Position numbers and translations under genes: made by a program | Shown: positions 44,440-53,324 of the stretch, piece after piece | Layout of the letters: the number at the start of each line of letters is the position of its first letter | Position numbering within the stretch: position 1 is the first letter of the stretch | Notes under the pieces: model-generated | What the model was told of the DNA's origin: nothing | Seen by the model: only the letters and a program-made list of their open reading frames with translations | Database searches by the model: none | Assembly (NCBI RefSeq): GCF_019749255.1 | Contig: NZ_JACWFH010000026.1 | Location: 34,141 to 98,140 of the forward strand | Length of the DNA: 64,000 nucleotides | Direction: 5' to 3' | Origin: Mesobacillus maritimus | GTDB lineage: Bacteria > Bacillota > Bacilli > Bacillales > Cytobacillaceae

Positions 44440-44988
44440 TTGGAAAAACGACAAATACCACTTAAAGAAAGAAGCATCGTGTTTATAGGATTTATGGGTG
44501 TAGGAAAAACAACGATTGGAAAGTTGGTAGCGAAAAAGCTCTACCGTGATTTTGTTGATATAGATGAAGAGATAGAAAAGGAATTTAATATGCCTGTAAC
44601 CAAAATTTTTGAGGAGATTGGGGAACAGGCATTTAGACAAAGGGAAAAAGAAATTGTTATAGAACAATGTAGGCAAAAGCTCCGTATTATTTCGGTGGGG
44701 GGAGGGGCATTTTTGCAAGAGGAAATCCGTAAAGAATGCTTATCCTCATGCATTGTCTTTTTTCTCGATTTATCATGGGAATCTTGGAAAGAACGAATTA
44801 GTATGATTATCGATAGTCGCCCTGTTCTTCAAGGAAAATCAATCGAAGAAATTGAAGAGCTTTTTTATAAAAGACAGGAAGTCTATTCAGCCCATCATTC
44901 AAAAGTTCAAACGGATCATCAAGAGATTGAAGAAGTTGCGGATTATATTGTTAATTCCCTGAAACTTGCTTGGGAGTTAAATGAGTAA
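44440..44988 (+). CDS. aroK: Shikimate kinase
   Basis: A 182-residue P-loop kinase. Walker A is GFMGVGKTTIGKLVA near residues 18-32. The shikimate-binding DxD-like DIDEEIEKEF, the FRQRE motif and the GGGAF loop follow, then a lid region with SRPVL. It phosphorylates shikimate in aromatic amino acid synthesis. The start is TTG 44440 with AAGGAGG. aroD follows after 57 nt on the same strand, so the two pathway genes may be co-transcribed. Confidence 0.9.
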   Translation: MEKRQIPLKERSIVFIGFMGVGKTTIGKLVAKKLYRDFVDIDEEIEKEFNMPVTKIFEEIGEQAFRQREKEIVIEQCRQKLRIISVGGGAFLQEEIRKECLSSCIVFFLDLSWESWKERISMIIDSRPVLQGKSIEEIEELFYKRQEVYSAHHSKVQTDHQEIEEVADYIVNSLKLAWELNE

Positions 44989-45045
44989 TATCCATGTTCA
45001 AATTCTAAGCTAGTTATCAAATCTTTTAGGTTTGGGGGGATCTCA

Positions 45046-45810
45046 ATGAAAAAAACAGTAAGGGTAAAGAATGTAACAATTGGTGAAGGCACTCCAAAAA
45101 TCTGTGTTCCAATGGTAGGAGAAACAGTTGAACAACTGGTTGAAGAGGCTAAATTCCTTCGGACGATCGATTTAGATGTAATTGAATGGCGGGTAGATTT
45201 TTTTAAAAATGTTGAAAATTTTTCTAAGGTTATAGAAGCCCTTAATGAAATCCAATCTATTATACCTGAAATTCCTTTGTTGTTTACCTTTCGAACTGCA
45301 AAGGAAGGGGGAGAAAGACAAATTACCCCTGAAGCTTATAAAGCACTATATATAGAAGTAATGGAAACTAGAATGGTAGATATAATTGATTTGGAGCTGT
45401 TTAGTTTAGAAAATGACTTGAAAGAGCTTATTGAAATGGCTCATTCTCATCATATTTTTGTTGTTTTATCGAACCACGATTTCTTAAAAACACCTTCAAA
45501 AAAAGAAATCCTTTCCCGTTTGCGAAAAGCACAGGAATTGGGAGGGGATTTACCTAAAATTGCTGTTATGCCGAAACATCCTAGGGATGTACTGACTTTA
45601 CTCGAGGCAACGATGGAAATGAACGAAAACTACGCAGATCGTCCGATTATCACGATGTCTATGGCAGGGAAAGGAATGGTTACTCGGATTGCAGGGGAGG
45701 TTTTTGGCTCGGCATTAACTTTTGGGGCAGCAAAGAAAACATCTGCCCCTGGGCAGTTACCTGTTTCCCAGTTGCGGGAGTTCTTAGCGCTTATGCATAG
45801 AGGTTTATAA
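45046..45810 (+). CDS. aroD: Type I 3-dehydroquinate dehydratase
   Basis: A 254-residue TIM-barrel enzyme. Catalytic residues are seen: the His in VVLSNHDFLKTP and the Schiff-base Lys in LPKIAVMPKHP, plus the C-terminal substrate loop AGKGMVTRIAG and SAPGQLPVSQLR. It converts 3-dehydroquinate to 3-dehydroshikimate. ATG 45046 follows GGGGGGA. A terminator follows (stem AAGTACC..TTGACT / AGTCAA..GGTACTT, about 45825-45853). Confidence 0.95.
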   Translation: MKKTVRVKNVTIGEGTPKICVPMVGETVEQLVEEAKFLRTIDLDVIEWRVDFFKNVENFSKVIEALNEIQSIIPEIPLLFTFRTAKEGGERQITPEAYKALYIEVMETRMVDIIDLELFSLENDLKELIEMAHSHHIFVVLSNHDFLKTPSKKEILSRLRKAQELGGDLPKIAVMPKHPRDVLTLLEATMEMNENYADRPIITMSMAGKGMVTRIAGEVFGSALTFGAAKKTSAPGQLPVSQLREFLALMHRGL

Positions 45811-45978
45811 AAGGAAAAAAGTACCATTGACTTACAGTCAAGGTACTTTCTTTATTTGTAATGTCCCTTTTCCTCAAACCTTTTTGTGCAATAAAAGCTT
45901 TTCTCTACTTTCATAGTGAAAACTATTTAATGGCTTTTATATAAAGGCTGTGTAAAGGACTTTGTTGTTTTTCATTCA

Positions 45979-46460
45979 TTGATTGGAGCGGAAGGCACGA
46001 AGACTCCTGTGGGAGTACATCCGGACTCGATTTCCGTTTTCGCGCCTTCCTCTGTCCGAACTCCACGCCCATTCGGACTCTATTTGTCTTTTCACGCCTT
46101 CCTCTGTCCGAACTCCACACCCATTCGGACTCTATTTGTCTTTTCACGCCTTCCTCTGTCCGAACTCCACTCTCATTCGGACTCTGTTTGGCTTTTCGCG
46201 CCTTCCTCTGTCCGAACTCCACGCCCATTCGGACTCTATTTGTCTTTTCACGCCTTCCTCTGTCCGAACTCCACTCTCATTCGGACTCTGTTTGTCTTTT
46301 CGCACCTTCATCTGTCCGAACCCTACTTCATTCGGACTCGATTTCTTTTTTTCTTACCTGGACAGTCCGAGCACAACCCAGTACGGGGCATGTGAAACCC
46401 AGCAGGCGCTTAAGCGCCCGGCAAGCCCGGTGAAAGCGATGTGTCTGGAGCGAAAATCAA
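45979..46460. repeat. Intergenic element with paired ends and internal minisatellite
   Basis: The left end, TTGATT-GGAGCGGAA-GGCAC (45979-45998), is complementary to the right end, GTGTCT-GGAGCGAAA-ATCAA (46441-46460). The outer TTGATT/AATCAA and inner GGCAC/GTGTC pair, leaving near-identical GGAGCGRAA sequences facing each other as a symmetric internal loop. Similar GGAGCGGAA-bounded intergenic repeats are, to my recollection, frequent in Bacillus genomes. Inside lie the 52-bp minisatellite and a 14-bp palindrome (GGCGCTTAAGCGCC, 46405-46418). No protein gene lies between 45811 and 46608. Confidence 0.65.
46019..46345. repeat. Seven-copy 52-bp tandem repeat (minisatellite)
   Basis: The core CGGACTC starts at 46022, 46074, 46126, 46178, 46230, 46282 and 46333, giving periods of 52, 52, 52, 52, 52 and 51. 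Each unit reads roughly TTCGGACTCTATTTGTCTTT, CACGCCTTCCTCTGTCC, GAACTCCACGCCCA. Within each unit GTCCGAA and TTCGGAC form an inverted pair across an 11-nt loop. The period is not a multiple of three, so the long open frames through it are by-products. Confidence 0.9.
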
Positions 46461-46461
46461 C

Positions 46462-46608
46462 ACCCACCATTAACACAGCTTATATAAAAGAACCATCCGA
46501 TGAGAAAGAGCTTGCGAATTTATTTTTAACCAACAAAAAAGCGTTCCAACGTGAAATTGGCTTTGGGATTTTAGCGACAAACTTTACAAAGCCAGCTTTT
46601 GCAATCAA
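46462..46608 (+). other. Possible coding remnant next to the repeat element
   Basis: After the element, the + strand frame ending at 46612 reads YIKEPSDEKELANLFLTN, then KKAFQREIGFGILATNFTK. This is protein-like in composition but has no start, and upstream it runs into the repeat. It may be the tail of a gene disrupted by the repeat element. No family is recognised. Confidence 0.3.
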
Positions 46609-47736
46609 CTAGTTCATTACAATGGTGGCCTTTTGTTTCTGAAAATCTATCTCTGGATAATATTTATCTTTCACAAGGATATTCGGACCGAGACACTTTA
46701 TTTCTGAGCAATGACAGCTTAGCGATTTTGCTAGGGTTGTATTTGCCCACTCTTGGTAGACATCCTCGAGACAATCTGTTTTGATGTTTCCAAGAGGAGG
46801 GGTATCGCCAAAGTCTGTCACGATGACATCTCCGCTGAAAATATTGACATTCAACCTTGAGCGTCCGTCAGGATCATTTCGAATGGTAACATTTCTCTCG
46901 GAATAAAGTCTTTTTAGTAACGCTAAATCTTCAGTGTTATTGCTACAACCATAAAAGGGAAGAGTGCCGAAAAGCATCCAGATATCTTGGTCGCGGAAGT
47001 CAAGTAACTGTTTAATTCCATAACGCAGTTCTTCGAGTGATAAAGACTCGAGTGATGATGCAAAATCTGAAGGGTACATTGGATGGATCTCATGGCGTTG
47101 GCATTTCATCTCTTCAGTAATTTGGCGATGGATTTTTTCGAGATAAGGCAATGTCCGTTTGTTTAGCATCGTTTCCGCGGAAACGAGAACATTGCTCTCG
47201 GATATGGTTCTACTGTTCTCAATGATTCTTCTAAATAAAGCTTCTCGTTGTTTGATAGACGGCTTTCGCTCCATTCTTGCAAAACCGCCTTCAATAAATT
47301 CTGTTTCAGTTCCCCAATTATGTGAAATATGAAGAACGTCAAGGAAGGGGAGAACCTTTTCATAACGACTTATATCAAGTGTCAAGTTAGAGTTGATTTG
47401 TGTGTACACACCTCTTTGATGGGCATATTTCAACAGAGGAAGAACATAGTTTTCGACTGATTTTCCAGACAACATTGGTTCTCCACCTGTTATGCTGAGA
47501 GAACGTAAATGAGGAATCTGTTCCAACCTATTAATTAAAAGTTGAATGGGTAGACCATCAGGGTCTTTTGGACTTAATGTATACCCTACTGCACAATGTT
47601 CACAACGCATATTACATAAGGTTGTGGTAGTTAGTTCAATATTGGATAAAACGGGCTTTTGGAATTGAGTAATATCCAAATAGGCCTCCCAGGGATCATG
47701 GGCAGGACTAATTGGCTTCTTTGTAGATAATGACAA
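46609..47736 (-). CDS. yfkAB: Radical SAM protein, YfkAB-like
   Basis: A 375-residue radical SAM enzyme. The cluster motif CNMRCEHC lies near residue 42, followed by LSITGGEPMLSGKSVENYV (SAM binding). C-terminal Cys residues (LSCHCSEIKCLG) could hold an auxiliary Fe-S cluster. Length and order match the Bacillus YfkAB family, for which no substrate is established. Start TTG 47736 follows AAGGGAGTG. Its 3' end meets the repeat element region. Confidence 0.8.
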   Translation of the reverse strand: MSLSTKKPISPAHDPWEAYLDITQFQKPVLSNIELTTTTLCNMRCEHCAVGYTLSPKDPDGLPIQLLINRLEQIPHLRSLSITGGEPMLSGKSVENYVLPLLKYAHQRGVYTQINSNLTLDISRYEKVLPFLDVLHISHNWGTETEFIEGGFARMERKPSIKQREALFRRIIENSRTISESNVLVSAETMLNKRTLPYLEKIHRQITEEMKCQRHEIHPMYPSDFASSLESLSLEELRYGIKQLLDFRDQDIWMLFGTLPFYGCSNNTEDLALLKRLYSERNVTIRNDPDGRSRLNVNIFSGDVIVTDFGDTPPLGNIKTDCLEDVYQEWANTTLAKSLSCHCSEIKCLGPNILVKDKYYPEIDFQKQKATIVMN

Positions 47737-48124
47737 ATGAACACTCCCTTAGAATTTCTTTCTTTCTGTAAGTGGTATCTCAATCTTTTCATTAATGATT
47801 CAGACACAATGAAAAAGATCAGGCTATAGGTTATTAAACCACTTTTTTAATGCATATGCATTAAATCTACAAAACTTGTATGGTTAGAGAGCAGTAAAAG
47901 ACAAGGTACACTTTTTACTTTTCTATCTATGCTTCTATCCTTAGATGAACATGGAGATTAAATCACCACTTACAATACACGAGAAATTTAATTTAAGTTG
48001 TAATTAAGGTCCTATGGAATTCTTTTATTCCATAGTTTTTTTGTGGAATGAATGCGTTCCTTTTTGAATGAGAAAGTTAGTGTCAGTGAAAACTATGTTC
48101 GTAATTAATTGTGGAGGGGTCGTT
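47737..48124. other. Divergent intergenic region with a leader hairpin before the nitrate transporter
   Basis: It holds promoters for the - strand radical SAM gene and the + strand transporter. A perfect hairpin CTATGGAAT-TCTTTT-ATTCCATAG (48012-48035) followed by seven T residues lies about 80 nt before the transporter start. An inverted TTAATGCATATGCATTAA (about 47849-47866) lies further upstream. Confidence 0.55.
48012..48042 (+). terminator. Intrinsic terminator in the leader of the nitrate transporter gene
   Basis: Nine-base-pair stem CTATGGAAT / ATTCCATAG with a T-run. No gene precedes it on the + strand, so it either attenuates the transporter transcript or ends a short RNA. Confidence 0.65.
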
Positions 48125-49444
48125 GTGAATCAAACGAATTATTGGAATCCAAATGATGCTCCTTTTTGGGAAAGTAAGGGGAAGCGTATTGCTAACCGAA
48201 ATCTATGGATTTCCATTTGTAATTTACTTACGGCTTTTAGTGTATGGCAGATTTGGTCGATATTATCACTTCAGTTAATTGACGCTGGATTTAATTACAG
48301 TACTGACCAGGTCTATATGCTGACAGCCATTCCGGCTTTAACTGGTGCAATGGTACGTTTCTTTTATTCAATAGGTGTTACTTACCTTGGCGGGAAGACT
48401 TGGACGTTTTTATCCTCTATTATCCTGTTAGTTCCCGTACTCGGAGTAGGTTGGGCTTTAACGAACACGAATACACCCTATTCGATCATGGTGATCCTAG
48501 CTGCACTTTGTGGATTAGGAGGAGGGAACTTCGCCTCATCTATGGCTTCTATTGGTACTTTTTTTCCGAGAGAAAGACAAGGTGCCGCACTAGGGATAAA
48601 TGGAGGGCTAGGGAACCTTGGAGTTAGTTTGGCGCAATTTATCATTCCAATTGTCATCACTATCCCTATCTTTGGAGTACTAGGTGGCGCCCCACAGACT
48701 ATTGATACTGGAAATGGTACTATGTCAGTCTGGCTTCAAAATGGCGCATTCATTTGGGCCATTCCCATTGTGGTATTCTCCCTTTTAGCCTTATTTGGGA
48801 TGGACAATCTGCCTCTCGAAAAGCCAAAGTTGTCCAGTCAATTAAAGGTATTTCAAAGGAAACATATGTATTTAATGACAATTTTATATATCATGTCGTT
48901 TGGCTCTTTTATCGGTTATTCTGCGGCCTTTCCTCTCTTATTAAAAGGGGAATTTCCGCATATTAGTACAATCCAACTCGTTTTCTTAGGACCATTATTG
49001 GGAGCTATCGGGAGACCAGTAGGGGGATATTTGGCGGACAAGTTTGGTGGTGCAAAAGTTTCGCTACTAGATGTTTGTATCATGGTCATTGGCATTTTGG
49101 GGATTATTTTCTTTGTCCAAGAGGGAACCAAAAGCTTTTTAGGTTTCTTTTTATCTTTTTTACTACTGTTTGCATCCGGAGGAATAGCAAATGGTTCAAT
49201 CTTCACGATGTTTCCTATTATTTTTGGGCCAATGGAATCGCCTGCCGCGATTGGGTTAGCATCAGCTATAGGAGCGTTTGGTGGATTTTTTATACCAAGT
49301 ATATTCGGGTGGTCCATTGAAGCAACAGGAAATGTTAGCCTGGCCTTATCCATTTTTGTTGTCTATTATGTTCTCTGTGCTGTAGTCATATGGTATTACT
49401 ATTCACGAAAGAATGCAGAGATACAGGTGGACCTTAAAAAATAA
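48125..49444 (+). CDS. Nitrate/nitrite transporter, NarK-type MFS
   Basis: About 439 residues with 12 membrane segments. The nitrate signature regions of the NNP family are visible: GLGGGNFASSMASIGTFFPRERQGAALGINGGLGN and FLLLFASGGIANGSIFTMFP, which carry Gly-rich helices lining the anion path. It imports nitrate or exports nitrite for NarGHI respiration, though nar lies about 8 kb away. GTG 48125 with TGGAGGGG is the likely start rather than the upstream frame at 48068. Confidence 0.88.
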   Translation: MNQTNYWNPNDAPFWESKGKRIANRNLWISICNLLTAFSVWQIWSILSLQLIDAGFNYSTDQVYMLTAIPALTGAMVRFFYSIGVTYLGGKTWTFLSSIILLVPVLGVGWALTNTNTPYSIMVILAALCGLGGGNFASSMASIGTFFPRERQGAALGINGGLGNLGVSLAQFIIPIVITIPIFGVLGGAPQTIDTGNGTMSVWLQNGAFIWAIPIVVFSLLALFGMDNLPLEKPKLSSQLKVFQRKHMYLMTILYIMSFGSFIGYSAAFPLLLKGEFPHISTIQLVFLGPLLGAIGRPVGGYLADKFGGAKVSLLDVCIMVIGILGIIFFVQEGTKSFLGFFLSFLLLFASGGIANGSIFTMFPIIFGPMESPAAIGLASAIGAFGGFFIPSIFGWSIEATGNVSLALSIFVVYYVLCAVVIWYYYSRKNAEIQVDLKK

Positions 49445-49446
49445 CC

Positions 49447-49500
49447 AAATCTAGTTTAATCTAATTCCTTTCGGAGTTAGATTTTTTTTTTTTTTTGTTA
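49447..49500 (+). terminator. Terminator of the nitrate transporter gene
   Basis: AATCTAATTCC-TTTC-GGAGTTAGATT stem followed by a long T-run, shortly after the stop codon. Confidence 0.85.
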
Positions 49501-49602
49501 GATTACCTTACACAGCTAAAAATAATGATTGTGTTCCGGAATGCTTTTGCATATAATTCAAAATAGAAAGAAAATTTAATATTTTAAAGGGAGGGAATCA
49601 AG

Positions 49603-51063
49603 TTGGAAAATGCAGTTAATTGGCTTAATAGTATTTTATGGAGCACACCGGTCATTTATATTTGTCTAGGTGTAGGGTTATTATTTTCTATTTTAACAAG
49701 ATTTTTGCAAGTCAGGCATATTAAAGACATGGTTATGCTTATGTTTAAAGGGAAAGCTTCATCTGCTGGGGTTTCCTCATTTCAAGCTTTATCCCTAGCT
49801 CTGTCAGGCCGTGTTGGAACTGGTAACATTGCAGGAACTGCCACGGCAATTGCTATGGGTGGACCTGGAGCGGTATTCTGGATGTGGGCTATTGCTTTTA
49901 TTGGTGCCGGCAGTGCTTTTGTTGAATCAACTTTAGGGCAAATTTATAAGGTAAAACAAGATGGGGTTTACCGTGGTGGTCCTGCCTATTATATTGAAAA
50001 AGGAATAGGAATTAAATGGTTTGCAGTGATATTTGCATTAGCTGCTTTGCTAGCTATGAGTATCCTGATGCCTGGGATTCAGTCAAATTCAATCGCCTCG
50101 GGGATGGAAAATGCATTTGGTATTAGTACGACAGTTACTGGTATTATTTTAGTGGTATTATTAGGATTAATTATTTTTGGTGGTGTAAAAAGAATTGCGC
50201 TAGTTGCACAATATGCTGTCCCTTTTATGGCCATAGGCTATATGCTTGTCGCATTAATTATTATCGGGATGAACATCACTGAGGTTCCTTCTGTATTTGG
50301 TTTGATTTTTACTAGTGCGTTTGGAGCCGATTCCATGTTTGGAGGAATTGTCGGAAGTGCAATTGCCTGGGGGGTAAAGCGAGGGATCTATTCCAACGAG
50401 GCTGGACAAGGAACTGGACCACATGCAGCAGCAGCAGCAGAGGTCTCACATCCAGCAAAACAAGGGTTAGTCCAAGCGTTTTCCGTTTATGTTGACACAT
50501 TGTTAGTATGTTCGGCAACAGCATTTATGATTTTGTTTACAGGTTCATACAATGTTGTTGGTACAGACGGAGAGACACCTATTGTAGAAAATCTAGCTGG
50601 TGTTGAAGCGGGTCCTGGTTATACACAGGCAGCAGTAGAATCAGCTATACCTGGTTTTGGGGCTGGGTTTGTTGCCGTCTCATTATTTTTCTTTGCATTT
50701 ACAACCATCATGGCTTATTACTATATGGCAGAAACCAATGTTGCTTATTTATCTAGAGGGAGAAATAGTAAGGTAGCGATGTTCCTTCTGAAAATTGTAA
50801 TTTTAGTTGCAACCTTCTATGGAGCTGTTAGAACAGCCAATCTTGCATGGGCATTAGGAGATGTAGGACTTGGTTTGATGGTTTGGTTGAACTTAATCGC
50901 GATTTTAATCTTGGCAAAACCAGCATTAATTGCATTACGAGATTATGAAGCGCAGAAAAAGCAAGGTCTCGACCCAGTGTTTAACTCTGTTAAGTTAGGA
51001 ATTAAAAATGCAGAATATTGGGAAGAAGATTATAAAGAAGGAAAAGACAAAGAGGTATCGTAA
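49603..51063 (+). CDS. Alanine/glycine:cation symporter (AGCS family)
   Basis: A 486-residue membrane protein with about ten spans. Family motifs are present: FQALSLALSGRVGTGNIAGTATAIAMGGPGA and the central WGVKRGIYSNEAGQGTGPHAAAAA. Members import alanine, glycine or glutamine with Na+ or H+. The start is TTG 49603 with AAAGGGAGG. A hairpin terminator (GGAAGCTG..CAGCTTCC, about 51069-51096) follows. Confidence 0.92.
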   Translation: MENAVNWLNSILWSTPVIYICLGVGLLFSILTRFLQVRHIKDMVMLMFKGKASSAGVSSFQALSLALSGRVGTGNIAGTATAIAMGGPGAVFWMWAIAFIGAGSAFVESTLGQIYKVKQDGVYRGGPAYYIEKGIGIKWFAVIFALAALLAMSILMPGIQSNSIASGMENAFGISTTVTGIILVVLLGLIIFGGVKRIALVAQYAVPFMAIGYMLVALIIIGMNITEVPSVFGLIFTSAFGADSMFGGIVGSAIAWGVKRGIYSNEAGQGTGPHAAAAAEVSHPAKQGLVQAFSVYVDTLLVCSATAFMILFTGSYNVVGTDGETPIVENLAGVEAGPGYTQAAVESAIPGFGAGFVAVSLFFFAFTTIMAYYYMAETNVAYLSRGRNSKVAMFLLKIVILVATFYGAVRTANLAWALGDVGLGLMVWLNLIAILILAKPALIALRDYEAQKKQGLDPVFNSVKLGIKNAEYWEEDYKEGKDKEVS

Positions 51064-51213
51064 AAGGAGTGGAAGCTGTGGGTATACCAGCTTCCTTTTT
51101 TTATATGTTTTCACCAAAGTAGACACTAGCTTTGATTTTAGAAATTGTGAAACTTTTTATCCTATTATTCGTTTTATATAGTAGTGGATACTTAAATGAA
51201 AGAGGATTAAAAG

Positions 51214-51789
51214 GTGAAATTAAAGTTAACTGGCAAGCATGTGATTACAATTTGCTTTGTCTTTATCATCATTGTTTTATATAATCAGGTTTTAAACAAA
51301 TCGGAGTTAAGCGAGAATGTCACTACGGTTGAAGGCTTGCATCCCGAACTTATTTACTATACAGACCTCTTAGTTCAAATGGCCGCAGAAGAGGGAATTA
51401 AAGTGGTGATAACCGATGATTTTAGGAGTTTTCATGAGCAAGACAAACTCTATGCAAAGGGAAGATCAGGAGAAGGGAACATCGTCACCCATGCTAAAGC
51501 AGGGGAGTCGTTCCATAATTTTGGATTGGCGGTGGACTTTGCTTTAAGTACCCCTGAGAATAAGGTGATTTGGGACTTAGATTATGACGGAAATGGTAAT
51601 AGTCGTTCAGATTGGATGGAAGTGGTCGATATTGCAAAAGGTTTAGGTTTTGAGTGGGGTGGAGACTGGAAGCATTTTAAGGATTATCCGCACCTACAAA
51701 TGGATTTTGGGCTCAGCCTTAATGATTTGCAAAGGGGAAAAAGACCACCTGAACATTCATTGACCGCAGGTAAGGACATGACAGATTAA
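51214..51789 (+). CDS. Membrane-anchored M15-family peptidase (VanY/CwlK-like)
   Basis: A 191-residue protein. Residues 1-28 contain one membrane span or uncleaved signal (VITICFVFIIIVLYNQV). The catalytic zinc domain shows the His/Asp pattern SFHNFGLAVDFAL and the later WGGDWKHFKDYPHLQM. Such enzymes cut D-Ala-D-Ala or L-Ala-D-Glu bonds in cell-wall peptides outside the membrane. GTG 51214 has AGAGGA upstream. A terminator (GAGGCAA / TTGCCTC) follows. Confidence 0.85.
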   Translation: MKLKLTGKHVITICFVFIIIVLYNQVLNKSELSENVTTVEGLHPELIYYTDLLVQMAAEEGIKVVITDDFRSFHEQDKLYAKGRSGEGNIVTHAKAGESFHNFGLAVDFALSTPENKVIWDLDYDGNGNSRSDWMEVVDIAKGLGFEWGGDWKHFKDYPHLQMDFGLSLNDLQRGKRPPEHSLTAGKDMTD

Positions 51790-51865
51790 AAAGAGAGGCA
51801 AACCAATTCGGTTGCCTCTTTTCTTTATTATAGGCTACCCTAGCCCTACTCCTAGTTGAAAAAAT

Positions 51866-52199
51866 TCACCTAACCGATTCTTGCACCATGAATGATTTGT
51901 TTTGGGAAGCAAATACCTGATAAGGCTTCTGAAGTTTGGAAAATTGTTTTAACATCAATATTGCTCTACCGAGGACAAATGAGTATCTAGCTTCAATCAC
52001 TTGTTTCATGATTGAAGCAAAAAGGCCAGTAATTTTGATGCCAAATACATTCCCGACAGCTGCTGTATTCTTAATAGAAGCAACTGTACCTTTATGATGG
52101 TATTCAAAAGCTTTCCCCATGTATTGCAGCAACAAGGTTTGGTCCGCAAAGTTCAGCTCCGCCATAGACTCCGTCAAAAATAACAATTTTCTTTTTCAT
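51866..52199 (-). pseudogene. Small gene apparently split by a frameshift
   Basis: ATG 52199 has an excellent ribosome site (AGAAGGAA) and begins MKKKIVIFDGVYGGAEL, but the frame stops after about 31 codons. The longer open frame (to 51866) is shifted by one base and continues as NFADQTLLLQYMGKAFEYHH and onward, with no ribosome site of its own. Joining them near 52150 gives about 110 residues. The protein family is not recognised. A sequencing error or programmed frameshift is also possible. Confidence 0.45.
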
Positions 52200-52512
52200 G
52201 TGTATTCCTTCTTTCAGGCTAATTTTATATCCATAAGCAAGAAAAATTAAAGGTCAGTATCTCTATGCGAATAACTTCACAACATCTCGTGTCAATAGAT
52301 TTCGATAATTATGATGAAAAGACAATGTCATAACGTGATTTAATGTTACGAAATAATGCCGCAAAATGACTTTTACAACGCTTCAAAGGGTGTAACCTAT
52401 AAAATTACGAATGAAAACAAGCATAGTTTGGGTAACCTGTTATAGGAGCAAAATTTGGAAAGATGGAGGGCCTTTAAAAAATATTTAATTTAAGAAGGGT
52501 GAAAGATTAAAT
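52200..52512. other. Intergenic region upstream of the cyanophycin operon
   Basis: It separates the - strand split gene from cphB and should hold the cph promoter. A loose inverted pair CCTATAA / TTATAGG (about 52395 and 52439) is the only structure noticed. Confidence 0.4.
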
Positions 52513-53322
52513 ATGGATTCAGGCAAATTGCTAATTATTGGAGGCAAGGAAGAAAAGTGCAAAACTGGAGATATTCTCAACGCCTTCGTTGAACTTTCAA
52601 AGGAAAGGGAAGGAGCAATTGGAATATTACCAACGGCTTCATCCATTCCAGATGAAGTTAGTGCGGCATATGTTGATGTATTTAAAAAGCTTGGTGTAGG
52701 TGAAGTTGAGGTTATCTCTGTAGATTCAAGAGAAAAAGCAGATGACCCAGTCATTCTTAACACTGTATCAGGTCTTGCAGCCCTTTTTATTACTGGTGGG
52801 GATCAGAAAAGATTATCTGATTGTATCCGAAATACAAAGCTACATGCTCAACTTACAGACATGTGGAAGTCTGGATTGTTAATTGGTGGAACGAGTGCAG
52901 GGGCTTCCATAATGGGCGAGGATATGATTATATACTCTGAAATGAAAAATAATGACGAAGAAAGACTTCTAATAGAGATGGGTAAAGGTTTCGGCTTTGA
53001 GAAAAACCTTCTTATAGATCAACATTTCTCACAACGTGCTCGCTTTGGCAGGTTGATTGGTGCAATAGCAGAAAATAACGAATTAGTGGGAATTGGAATC
53101 GATGAGAATACAGCGATTCTTGTTAAAGGCGACCAATTTGAAGTAATTGGAGAGCACCAAGTTTTCGTTATAGATGGAAAGAACGGAAGCCTTGTAGATT
53201 TTATAAGGTCTGAAAATGGTGGCGAAGAGTTAACAATTACTGACTTTAAGCTCCATGCCCTTACAAAGGGGTATTGTTTTAACCTAACCTCCAGGAAAAT
53301 CATGAAAAGGAAAGAGGCATAG
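52513..53322 (+). CDS. cphB: Cyanophycinase
   Basis: A 269-residue serine peptidase of family S51. The nucleophile elbow GGTSAGASIMG contains the catalytic Ser near residue 130, with LFITGGDQKRL before it and LIDQHFSQRARFGRLIGAI after it. It cleaves cyanophycin to beta-Asp-Arg dipeptides in the cytoplasm. cphA starts 2 nt after its stop, so synthesis and breakdown enzymes are made from one transcript. ATG 52513 has AAGAAGGGTG upstream. Confidence 0.92.
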   Translation: MDSGKLLIIGGKEEKCKTGDILNAFVELSKEREGAIGILPTASSIPDEVSAAYVDVFKKLGVGEVEVISVDSREKADDPVILNTVSGLAALFITGGDQKRLSDCIRNTKLHAQLTDMWKSGLLIGGTSAGASIMGEDMIIYSEMKNNDEERLLIEMGKGFGFEKNLLIDQHFSQRARFGRLIGAIAENNELVGIGIDENTAILVKGDQFEVIGEHQVFVIDGKNGSLVDFIRSENGGEELTITDFKLHALTKGYCFNLTSRKIMKRKEA

Positions 53323-53324
53323 TA

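Noticed and set aside
46019..46345. Possible CRISPR array
   Set aside because: The whole 52-bp unit is repeated with minor changes; there are no unique spacers between short constant repeats, and no cas genes nearby.
45923..46612. Several overlapping long open frames on both strands across the repeat region
   Set aside because: They exist because the 52-bp repeat lacks stops in several frames. The products are repetitive, lack ribosome sites and change frame each unit, so they are not called as genes.
48916..49353. 145-aa - strand frame opposite the nitrate transporter
   Set aside because: Pro/Lys/Asn-rich antisense of Gly-rich membrane helices, with no ribosome site.
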